A stretch of 64,000 bases of DNA from Thiopseudomonas alkaliphila (lineage in GTDB: Bacteria > Pseudomonadota > Gammaproteobacteria > Pseudomonadales > Pseudomonadaceae), in contig NZ_CP012358.1 of NCBI RefSeq assembly GCF_001267175.1, forward strand, positions 1,466,501-1,530,500. The letters are read 5' to 3'. Shown here piece by piece: positions 34,702 to 42,530 of the stretch. A program made the position numbers and the translations under genes. Every line of letters begins with the position of its first letter. The stretch's first letter is position 1. The notes beneath the pieces were generated by a model. It had not been told where the DNA came from. It searched no databases and saw only the letters and a program-made list of their open reading frames with translations.

Positions 34702-36921
34702 ATGGCAAAACACATCCTTGAATCAAAACTACGCCCTGCCGTTGAGTTTTACACAGCCTGGACCTGCTTCGGTGCAGCTGCTTTATGCCTCCACTCACCA
34801 TGGGCTGTCGCACTTGCCCCCAGTATGGGATGGGCGGCAGGTGGGTGCTACGGCTTAATCGGAGCCATACGTTTTAAGCAAGGCATGGATGTACTTCGCT
34901 ATCGCCGCAATTTAAAACGACTACCCGTTTACGAGATGACCAGTAGCCAGATTCCTGTCAGCAATAAGTTTCTTTTCATGGGAAAGGGATTCGAGTGGAC
35001 ACGCATTCATACCCAGCGACTTATGGATGCCCAAGATCCACAGGCTGCACGCTTTGTGGAGCCTTCGAAATTATTCCGTATAGCACGCTCGCTGGAAATG
35101 AAGCTGGAAGGCACTTCATCCTTTCTGTCTTTTATCCCAAAATTAACCCAGCGTGATTCCCCATGGAATCCAGTGCGGCCACTCCCACCAGTCGGAGGTT
35201 CAGCCTTTATTCATGGCGTAGAGCCAAATGAAAAGGATGCATACACCCCACTCTCAGAGCGCGTTGGACATACATTGGTAGTAGGCACTACACGTGTAGG
35301 TAAGACACGCCTGGCTGAATTATATGTGACACAAGATATTCACCGCGGGGATGTGACCATCATGTTTGACCCCAAGGGGGATGCAGATCTTTTAAAACGC
35401 ATGTACATGGAATCTAAACGCGCAGGCCGAGAAAAAGAGTTTTATGTGTTTCATCTGGGGTATCCAGAAATCTCTGCCCGTTATAACGCTATCGGTCGGT
35501 TTGGGCGCATTTCAGAAGTAGCAGGACGTGTATCAGGCCAGCTGTCCGGAGAAGGAAACTCGGCCGCTTTCCGTGAGTTCGCATGGCGGTTTGTCAATAT
35601 CATTGCCAAAGCGCTAAACGAGCTTGGCCACCGACCTGACTACATTCAAATCGCTCGCCATGTGGTCAATATTGATGAACTATTTATTGAATACGCTCAT
35701 ATCGCATTTGAGCGGGCCGGTCATACGAATGCCTGGGACATCATCGTTGAAATCGAGAATAAATTAAACGACAAAAATATTCCTAGAAACATGCAAGGCC
35801 GTGATAAGCGCGTCGTTGCTGTTGAACAGTACATTGCTCAGACCAGCTTTTATGATCCCGTGATGGATGGGCTACGCTCTGCAGTGCGCTATGACCGCAC
35901 TTATTTTGACAAGATTGTGGCATCCCTATTGCCATTGTTGGAAAAGTTAACCACCGGTAAAACGGCTGAGTTACTGGCACCAAATTATCTAGATATGACC
36001 GACCCTCGACCTATCTTTGATTGGATGCAAATTATCCGTAAGCGCGGAGTTGTGTATGTCGGGCTGGATGCTATGTCCGACTCCACCGTGGCCTCTGCCG
36101 TCGGAAACTCAATGTTTGCAGACCTTGTTTCAGTCGCTGGCCATATTTACAAACATGGCATTGATGAGGGTGTCCCTGGTGGCTCCGGTCAGGACAAGAT
36201 TCCCATCAACTTGCACGCAGACGAATTCAACGAATTGATGGGCGATGAGTTTATTCCACTCATTAACAAAGGCGGCGGTGCTGGCATGCAAGTCACTGCA
36301 TACACTCAAACCATCAGCGATATTGAGGCGCGAATTGGAAATGCAGCAAAGGCTGGCCAGGTGGTTGGTAACTTCAACACTTTGCAAATGCTACGTGTGC
36401 GTGAAACCAGAACAGCAGAGCTACTGACCAAACAACTGCAGAAAGTGAACGTATTAACCAACACGTTAGTATCCGGTGCGACTGATACCTCCGATCCAGA
36501 CAGCGCAACAGACTTTACCTCAAGCTCTCAGGACCGAGTGTCCGCAACCAGCATGCCTCTATTAGAACCAGCCCATATCGTCAAACTACCTAAAGGCCAA
36601 ATGTTTTCCCTACAAGAAGGGGGCCAGCTTTGGAAAGTTCGGATGCCTCTGCCTAAACCAGATCCAGATGAAAACTTACCCGACAACCTGCAAGAATTAG
36701 CCATACAAATGCGTAAAGATTACAACGAAAATGCCGGTGCATGGTGGAGCTCAACCAGCAGTGCAACAACAGCTACCTCCTTAGCCAATCTCAATGAATT
36801 TGCTGGCATTGAGTCATTCAATGAGTTCCATGCTTTATCTAGGGATGGTACAGACTTTGAAAGCACTGATGAGCATTACGACGATGCAGACCCTATCGAC
36901 ATGGATGACGGTGACTTCTAA
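34702..36921 (+). CDS. traD: Conjugative coupling protein TraD (TIGR03743-like)
   Basis: A 739-residue type IV coupling ATPase that docks the relaxase-DNA complex to the channel. Two N-terminal transmembrane segments (about 16-58) precede Walker A GTTRVGKT (195-202), an FDPKGDADLL segment and Walker B-like HADEFNELMG. The acidic C terminus (DDADPIDMDDGDF) is typical. It overlaps the next gene by one base. Confidence 0.92.
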   Translation: MAKHILESKLRPAVEFYTAWTCFGAAALCLHSPWAVALAPSMGWAAGGCYGLIGAIRFKQGMDVLRYRRNLKRLPVYEMTSSQIPVSNKFLFMGKGFEWTRIHTQRLMDAQDPQAARFVEPSKLFRIARSLEMKLEGTSSFLSFIPKLTQRDSPWNPVRPLPPVGGSAFIHGVEPNEKDAYTPLSERVGHTLVVGTTRVGKTRLAELYVTQDIHRGDVTIMFDPKGDADLLKRMYMESKRAGREKEFYVFHLGYPEISARYNAIGRFGRISEVAGRVSGQLSGEGNSAAFREFAWRFVNIIAKALNELGHRPDYIQIARHVVNIDELFIEYAHIAFERAGHTNAWDIIVEIENKLNDKNIPRNMQGRDKRVVAVEQYIAQTSFYDPVMDGLRSAVRYDRTYFDKIVASLLPLLEKLTTGKTAELLAPNYLDMTDPRPIFDWMQIIRKRGVVYVGLDAMSDSTVASAVGNSMFADLVSVAGHIYKHGIDEGVPGGSGQDKIPINLHADEFNELMGDEFIPLINKGGGAGMQVTAYTQTISDIEARIGNAAKAGQVVGNFNTLQMLRVRETRTAELLTKQLQKVNVLTNTLVSGATDTSDPDSATDFTSSSQDRVSATSMPLLEPAHIVKLPKGQMFSLQEGGQLWKVRMPLPKPDPDENLPDNLQELAIQMRKDYNENAGAWWSSTSSATTATSLANLNEFAGIESFNEFHALSRDGTDFESTDEHYDDADPIDMDDGDF

Positions 36922-37649
36922 TGGCTGAACAAAGACCCCAGCAACAGAAACCCCAAGAGCCCAAAACCTTTATTGGTAAAACATGGGCAATGATGTGGAA
37001 AGTTATAGGACTATTATTGATTTCACTGTTGGTTTCATTACTCATTGAATACGTTGGCATTACTTTTTGGTGGCCCGATGAAGGATGGCAACACAGCAGA
37101 AACATGCTAGATAAAGAGTTAGGGTGGTTAGATGATGGCTTTAGGCGATCGCTCATCCTGAGTGCCCCTGGCAGCTCCATTAATCAACTCTTGAACATAT
37201 CCTACGACTGGATATTCGTTAAGACCGGTTTAGCAGGACTGTCTCAAAATGCATCCGCTATGGTGGCCGCCAAAGGAACAACGGGGTGGTTGGCTACTGC
37301 CTATTTAATGGCCGAAAACTACATTTTAGCCACTCTCTTTGTGACAATGACATTCATCGTTCGGCTCTCCATCCTTGTACTCTCTATTCCGTTATTTATG
37401 CTCAGTATCATGACCGCTGTTGTAGACGGTTTGATGAGACGCGATATTCGAAAGTTTGGTGCAGGCCGGGAGAGCAGCTTTATTTATCACCGCGCAAAAA
37501 TGATGATCGTGCCACTGATCTTTGCTCCTTGGGTACTTTACCTAGCCGCGCCTATTTCTATACATCCACAGTTAATTCTAATCCCCTGTGCCATCTCATT
37601 GGGTGTGGCCATCGTTATTACAATTGCCACTTTCAAGAAATACCTCTAA
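36921..37649 (+). CDS. ICE membrane protein, TIGR03747 family
   Basis: A 242-residue inner-membrane protein with four or five hydrophobic segments (about 17-40, 130-165, 190-235). It is the standard partner gene after traD in these clusters and is probably an inner-membrane channel or coupling accessory. A strong terminator follows, so it ends the first transfer operon. Confidence 0.85.
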   Translation: MAEQRPQQQKPQEPKTFIGKTWAMMWKVIGLLLISLLVSLLIEYVGITFWWPDEGWQHSRNMLDKELGWLDDGFRRSLILSAPGSSINQLLNISYDWIFVKTGLAGLSQNASAMVAAKGTTGWLATAYLMAENYILATLFVTMTFIVRLSILVLSIPLFMLSIMTAVVDGLMRRDIRKFGAGRESSFIYHRAKMMIVPLIFAPWVLYLAAPISIHPQLILIPCAISLGVAIVITIATFKKYL

Positions 37650-37676
37650 TAGCAACACAAAAATAATCTACTGGTA

Positions 37677-37732
37677 AAGACTGCAAATTAACCCGCTACA
37701 ACGAGTATCAGGTTAATTGCAGTCTTTTTTTT
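37677..37732 (+). terminator. Strong intrinsic terminator inside the transfer region
   Basis: GACTGCAAATTAACC pairs with GGTTAATTGCAGTC (one bulge), followed by eight T residues. It splits the conjugation genes into two transcription units. Confidence 0.9.
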
Positions 37733-37788
37733 CCAACCGCATAAAGTAGGTATCCATAACAGCACCCGCACTTTGGAGCGACTGATAT

Positions 37789-38139
37789 ATGGATCCACTC
37801 AAAAAAATTGTTTTCACTCTAACCTTAAGTGGTCTGCTTACAACGCCAGTAATCGCTAGTGAGGTTTTTGAGCACGAACAACTTGCACTGGTTTTGCAAC
37901 AACTAGAAAACGCACAGCGCCTCACGCTCAACGCCCATAAGAATATAACGCCAAAAAATACTGACCGATTCTGGTTCGACTACGAGCGACTCACACGTGA
38001 TCTCAAAAGAATCCAGATAGGCATTGAGCACTACATGGTTCCCCACCGTGCTCAACCACGAGAGTTGCATGAGGAATTAACAAGTTCCTATACACGCACA
38101 CGTAGTTTACGTGAGCGCATTCATGAGGCTCAGAAATGA
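37789..38139 (+). CDS. RAQPRD family ICE protein (TIGR01690)
   Basis: A 116-residue secreted protein: signal peptide to VIA|S, a helical EHEQLALVLQQLENAQRL region and the eponymous RAQPRELHEELT motif. It starts the second transfer operon, four bases overlapping the next gene. The role in the secretion machine is unknown. Confidence 0.88.
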   Translation: MDPLKKIVFTLTLSGLLTTPVIASEVFEHEQLALVLQQLENAQRLTLNAHKNITPKNTDRFWFDYERLTRDLKRIQIGIEHYMVPHRAQPRELHEELTSSYTRTRSLRERIHEAQK

Positions 38140-38381
38140 CACCTGAGCAGCAAGCCGCATTTAAAACAGCTGCTGGAGGATCAGGGGCCGCTCCGTTCTA
38201 TGAGCTGTTCTCTTTTTCTTTAATGGCACTCGCACTGCTATGGGTTGCCTGGCTATTACTCAACACATATCACGCCTGGGTAAAGGGGAGGATTACCTTT
38301 GGTGGAGCAGGTGGCGTTTACCTAAGAGCCACCCTTTTAATCATTATCTTGATTGCATTTTTTGCAAAATTTGCCAAATAA
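38136..38381 (+). CDS. ICE protein, TIGR03758 family (pilin-like)
   Basis: An 81-residue protein with two transmembrane segments (about 30-46 and 58-78) separated by a short basic loop. The family sits beside the TIGR03745 protein and resembles small pilin-type subunits. Confidence 0.82.
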   Translation: MTPEQQAAFKTAAGGSGAAPFYELFSFSLMALALLWVAWLLLNTYHAWVKGRITFGGAGGVYLRATLLIIILIAFFAKFAK

Positions 38382-38406
38382 AACACATCAATTGGAGACT
38401 CATTAA

Positions 38407-38778
38407 ATGTTCAAAACAGTAAAGAAAATCAAAGCGCGGGCAAGCAATGCACTACTGGTGATGCTCTGCAGCATGATGACTGCACCTGCTTTTGCTAAAG
38501 GTGGGAGCTTTGGGGGAGTTGACTCAACTGGCTTCCTAACAGATGCGAAAGGAACCGCCGGACAGGGCCTTAACTTTGCAGGGCTAGTGGTAGCGGCCTT
38601 AGGGTTCCTCGGTGTTGCGTACTACGCCATCGCCGTTTTTTCTGACGTTCAAAAAGGCAAAAAGACCTGGACAGATTTTGGTGCAGTCGCACTGGTCGGG
38701 GCAATCATGTTGGTGGTCGTGTTCTGGATGCTCGGAAAAATGGGCGGCATCAGCGCGTTAACCGGTATCGGCGGTTAA
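38407..38778 (+). CDS. ICE membrane protein, TIGR03745 family (VirB2-like)
   Basis: A 123-residue protein: a signal-like N terminus cleaved near FA|KGG, a Gly-rich stretch and two transmembrane segments. Size, layout and position suggest the pilin subunit of the conjugative pilus (inference). Confidence 0.82.
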   Translation: MFKTVKKIKARASNALLVMLCSMMTAPAFAKGGSFGGVDSTGFLTDAKGTAGQGLNFAGLVVAALGFLGVAYYAIAVFSDVQKGKKTWTDFGAVALVGAIMLVVVFWMLGKMGGISALTGIGG

Positions 38779-38819
38779 TCCCTTTCCCCACACACTCAAG
38801 CATAAGCGAGGAGCAAGGT

Positions 38820-39251
38820 ATGTCTTCTGAACAAGCACCTGATGACACCGTAAGGTTCTTACCCGATCGGCTGGATCGAGACCCCACGGTCTTTAGAGGT
38901 ATGACCTCTGATGAATTATTTCTTGTAGGAGGAATAGGCGCTGCGTTAGGCATTCCTTTAGGTCTTTTTCTACTCGTTCTGACGGGAGAGACGACCGCGC
39001 TACTCGCTTCAATTTTACTGATTGGCCCTTGCCTCGCAATCGTATTTGGCGGTGGAGCAATTCGCCGACTTAAACGAGGAAAGCCCAATACATGGTTATA
39101 CCGAGTGGCTCAGTACTGGCTAGCTAAAAAAGGATTCCCTATGGGACAGGGAGCAGAACTCATTGTGCGTTCAGGCGCTTGGTCAACACGTAAAGATGAC
39201 AAAAATTGCAAAAAGAAATCATCCCACGCTCGTTCGGAGAAATCACTGTGA
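38820..39251 (+). CDS. Conjugal transfer protein, TIGR03750 family (TraL/VirB3-like)
   Basis: A 143-residue protein: PDRLDRDPTVFRGMTSDE motif, then two adjacent transmembrane segments (about 37-82) and a basic tail. It is the equivalent of TraL/VirB3, an inner-membrane partner of the VirB4-type ATPase. Its stop overlaps the GTG start of the next gene. Confidence 0.87.
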   Translation: MSSEQAPDDTVRFLPDRLDRDPTVFRGMTSDELFLVGGIGAALGIPLGLFLLVLTGETTALLASILLIGPCLAIVFGGGAIRRLKRGKPNTWLYRVAQYWLAKKGFPMGQGAELIVRSGAWSTRKDDKNCKKKSSHARSEKSL

Positions 39252-39892
39252 GCCGATTTAAAAATACCATCGATCAACAAAAAGCTCACATCAATACATT
39301 ACGAGGTGCCTTAGTGGGCATTGCGATTATTGCCGGTGCTTTCTTCTACGGCTGGAAAACTGCCCCCGACAATTTAGTCGTCCATGTTCCACCAGACCTA
39401 CGCTCAGGCTCGACCCGTCTATGGTGGGATATTCCACCGGAAAATGCCTATAGCTTTGGCCTGTATGTGTACCAACAACTTAACCGTTGGCCCAACGACG
39501 GCAACATTGATTATGAAAACAACATTGAACGAATGAGGCATCTATTAACAGACGCTTGTCGTGTTGAGCTGCAAGAAGACGTGAAAAGACGCCGCGCAGC
39601 CGGTGAGCTCAAAAGCCGTGTACGTGGCATTTACGAAATTATGGGACGTGGATTTATTGATGACCCCGAGTTTAGGGTCATTCAAGACTCGAAAAACTCA
39701 TGGATCGTGAACCTAGACTTGAATGCTGATGAGTACTTCATGAACGAGCCCGTCAAGCGCAGTGCATCACGTTATCCGCTACGAGTACTGCGTCAAGATA
39801 TTGATCCTCATAAAAACCCCTACGGCCTCGTTCTCAACTGTTTTGCAGGTCCAATTCAACGACTGGAAATTCAAGGAGACAGTGCTCTATGA
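39248..39892 (+). CDS. ICE protein, TIGR03746 family (TraE/VirB8-like)
   Basis: A 214-residue bitopic inner-membrane protein: basic N terminus, one membrane span (about 22-42), then a periplasmic domain (STRLWWDIPPENAYSFGLYVYQQLNRWP). I start at GTG 39248 (GTGA overlap, GGAGA upstream) rather than an earlier ATG inside the previous gene. It resembles the scaffold protein TraE/VirB8. Confidence 0.87.
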   Translation: MSRFKNTIDQQKAHINTLRGALVGIAIIAGAFFYGWKTAPDNLVVHVPPDLRSGSTRLWWDIPPENAYSFGLYVYQQLNRWPNDGNIDYENNIERMRHLLTDACRVELQEDVKRRRAAGELKSRVRGIYEIMGRGFIDDPEFRVIQDSKNSWIVNLDLNADEYFMNEPVKRSASRYPLRVLRQDIDPHKNPYGLVLNCFAGPIQRLEIQGDSAL

Positions 39893-40734
39893 AGACCAAT
39901 TTAAAGCGCATTATGGCGGTAGGATTATTATGCTGTTGTAGTGCATCTGCCTTTGCTGTTGAACTGATTAAATGGGAGCGCCTCCCGATTCCCGTGCCAT
40001 TAGTTAAAGACCAGGAACGGGTTATTTTTCTTGATAAAAATGTCCGTGTCGGAGTCTCTAGCAAACTAGCTGGCCAGTTACGCATACAGTCAGCATCAGG
40101 CACCTTATATCTACTTGCCACTGATGAGATTGAACCGTCACGGCTGCAGGTGCAGGATGTTGAGACCGGTGAAGTGATTCTGCTCGATGTCGCCACCGTA
40201 CCCGCTAAAGATCAGCCGCTTGAAGCCATACAAGTTGTCTATGATGAAAGCGTTGACTATCAGCGCGACACCCACTCAAAAGAAAAAATTACAAAAGCTC
40301 AAGATAAAGCATTAAGCATTCCTGCACCTGTCGCTCTTACTCGATATGCAGCACAGATGCTCTATGCTCCTTTACGTACAGTCGAACCTATACCTGGCAT
40401 CAGGCAAGTACCCGTCAAAGTATCAGGACCTTTACCCGTATTCCCTATGCTGCCTGTTAAAGCTGAAGCAGTCGCGGCATTTAAACTAGGGAGCTATACC
40501 CTAACAGCCGTCCGTATACAGCACCAACGCGCAGGTAAAGTCGAACTCGACCCACGGGATGTTCAGGCCAACTTATATTCAGTTGCTTTCCAACATTCAT
40601 GGCTAGGCTCAAAAGACACGCCAGAAGACACCACCATTGCTTACATGATCACCCGTCATGGGGGGCTAGAAAAATTCTTACCTCTAGCCCTGATGGCCCC
40701 TGAAACAACCCAGGAGCTGCCCAATGAAAAGTAA
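39889..40734 (+). CDS. ICE protein, TIGR03749 family (TraK/VirB9-like)
   Basis: A 281-residue secreted beta-rich protein with signal peptide (cleaved near AFA|V). It is the probable outer-membrane-complex component equivalent to TraK/VirB9. It overlaps both neighbours. Confidence 0.85.
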   Translation: MKTNLKRIMAVGLLCCCSASAFAVELIKWERLPIPVPLVKDQERVIFLDKNVRVGVSSKLAGQLRIQSASGTLYLLATDEIEPSRLQVQDVETGEVILLDVATVPAKDQPLEAIQVVYDESVDYQRDTHSKEKITKAQDKALSIPAPVALTRYAAQMLYAPLRTVEPIPGIRQVPVKVSGPLPVFPMLPVKAEAVAAFKLGSYTLTAVRIQHQRAGKVELDPRDVQANLYSVAFQHSWLGSKDTPEDTTIAYMITRHGGLEKFLPLALMAPETTQELPNEK

Positions 40735-42151
40735 TGTCATATTCAAATACATCGTGCCAGCGATGTTGTTAGTCGTTTTAATTATCATCGTTGCTCAGCC
40801 TCGTAAGCCTACCGAGCAACAACGCACAGAAAAAGGCCTCATGCTTTCTCAAGAAGAAGCACGTGAGCTAGGAATCGAGGGTGATACGCCAGCGGATACA
40901 CTGCGCACTCTTGTCGGCGAATTACGTCACATGCGCACCCAAATTAAATCAGCTAACGATAAAAATGATCAGTTATCAGATGCCAACCGTGAACTAGAAG
41001 TACGTAGTACTGAATGGGAAAAACGGCTTGAACAAGCTCTAGCTCGTGCGAACAGTGAAACTGATGCCGCAAAAGCAGAAGCGCAACAAGTGACTAGCCA
41101 AATGATGCAGATGCTATCTGAACTTGAGCATAAAGTTTCAAATAGCACTATGCCTGATTTTCCAATAGGCCTTGGCTTAGAGGATGAACACATCCAAAGC
41201 GAGGAAAAAACTGTCTGGATTAACCCTAGCGATGGAATCGAAACGGATACCCACGGCGCAGTCAAAGATAATGCATTCGCATTCCCCTCCTCTTTTAAAA
41301 ATCCACTGGATGGCTCTCTCTTAGACCAACAGCAGGATTCAGCAAAAAATGCTCTTGGCTCACCTGATGCAAATCAAGATGCAAAAATGCGAAACGAGAA
41401 TGTTGATTCCGTATTTACCATTGCTGAAAACTCAACGCTCCTTGGCTCCGTCAGCATGACAGCCCTGATTGGTCGTGTTCCAGTTGATGGCACAGTCAAT
41501 GACCCTTACCCATTCAAAGTCTTGCTTGGTAAAGACAACTTAGCGGCCAACGGCATTGAACTGCCAGAAATTAGTGGCGCGGTCATGTCAGGCACAGCCC
41601 AAGGGGACTGGACGCTGTCCTGTGTTCGTGGCCAAGTCGAAACCATCACCTTTATTTTTGAGGACGGCACCATTCGAACAGTGCCTGAGCCTGAAAAAGT
41701 TCAACGTAATCGTAGTACCACAGGTAACCAGAACCGTAACAGCATTACCGGCGGCATTGGCTATATCAGTGACCCCTTCGGTATTCCGTGCATTGCAGGG
41801 GACCGCAAGTCCAATGCCAAGGAATACATTACAAATAACAGCCTAATCACAGCTGCAGGTGCTGCCATTGCACGCATTTTCTCTAGTGATGGAAACAATG
41901 TTCAGGTCTCTTCCGGCGGTACCACCATCACAGACAATGACCAGGCATTCAACGCCATTTTACAACGAGGTGTCGGTGACATTCAGGACTGGGTTGGAAA
42001 GATGTATGGGCAAGCATTTGCTGCCGTTTACGTTCCTCCACACCAAGAAATCGCAGTGCATATTGACCGCGAAATCACACTCGACTACGAAAACTTCGGA
42101 CGCAAGGTTAAACACAATGAAGAACACGATGAAATCATTTGGCTTGATTAG
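40724..42151 (+). CDS. ICE protein, PFL_4705/TIGR03752 family (TraB/VirB10-like)
   Basis: A 475-residue protein: an N-terminal membrane span (about 9-24), a coiled coil (about 65-140) and a C-terminal VirB10-like beta domain (TALIGRVPVDGTVNDPYPFKVLL, GGIGYISDPFGIPCI, AVYVPPHQEIAVHIDREI). It would bridge inner and outer membranes in the channel core. Two Cys in the C-terminal domain may form a disulfide. Confidence 0.87.
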   Translation: MKSNVIFKYIVPAMLLVVLIIIVAQPRKPTEQQRTEKGLMLSQEEARELGIEGDTPADTLRTLVGELRHMRTQIKSANDKNDQLSDANRELEVRSTEWEKRLEQALARANSETDAAKAEAQQVTSQMMQMLSELEHKVSNSTMPDFPIGLGLEDEHIQSEEKTVWINPSDGIETDTHGAVKDNAFAFPSSFKNPLDGSLLDQQQDSAKNALGSPDANQDAKMRNENVDSVFTIAENSTLLGSVSMTALIGRVPVDGTVNDPYPFKVLLGKDNLAANGIELPEISGAVMSGTAQGDWTLSCVRGQVETITFIFEDGTIRTVPEPEKVQRNRSTTGNQNRNSITGGIGYISDPFGIPCIAGDRKSNAKEYITNNSLITAAGAAIARIFSSDGNNVQVSSGGTTITDNDQAFNAILQRGVGDIQDWVGKMYGQAFAAVYVPPHQEIAVHIDREITLDYENFGRKVKHNEEHDEIIWLD

Positions 42152-42530
42152 TTTTGTTGCCACTGCAGTCCTGATGTCTGGATGCAGCACAAATAAAGAT
42201 AAGACCTTCCCGCACGGTGACACAACAATGCACGATATCTGGCGTAATGCAGGTGGAGGTGGCATGCAACAAGAGTTAATGGATGCACGTAGCGTTTTAC
42301 GCCGCTCCATTGAGGGTGCACAGATCACCAACCAACACGCTTATACACGAACTGCTGCCAATGAAATTTACAGTCAGTTCAAACGCCTGCCAAACCCAGA
42401 TCTCATTATGTACGTCTATCCACACTTAGCTGGCTCTGAAGGTGCGCCTATTCCAGGCTACTCAACCGTTTTCCCCTTCTACAACAAAGTGCAATACGCC
42501 ATGCCTGGCGAACGGTTGGAGGACTATTAA
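42117..42530 (+). CDS. Conjugal transfer lipoprotein, TIGR03751 family (TraV/VirB7-like)
   Basis: A 137-residue lipoprotein (lipobox LMSGC). The ATG 42117 lies inside the end of the TIGR03752 gene with AAGG upstream; ATG 42129 also works. It ends with YAMPGERLEDY. It probably anchors the VirB10/VirB9-like core in the outer membrane. Confidence 0.85.
   Translation: MKNTMKSFGLISFVATAVLMSGCSTNKDKTFPHGDTTMHDIWRNAGGGGMQQELMDARSVLRRSIEGAQITNQHAYTRTAANEIYSQFKRLPNPDLIMYVYPHLAGSEGAPIPGYSTVFPFYNKVQYAMPGERLEDY

Noticed and set aside
37679-37724. Fourth copy of the shared upstream motif (AACCCG...TATCAGGTTA)
   Set aside because: The resemblance comes from the two arms of a strong terminator (GACTGCAAATTAACC/GGTTAATTGCAGTC plus T run); the spacing does not match the real copies.
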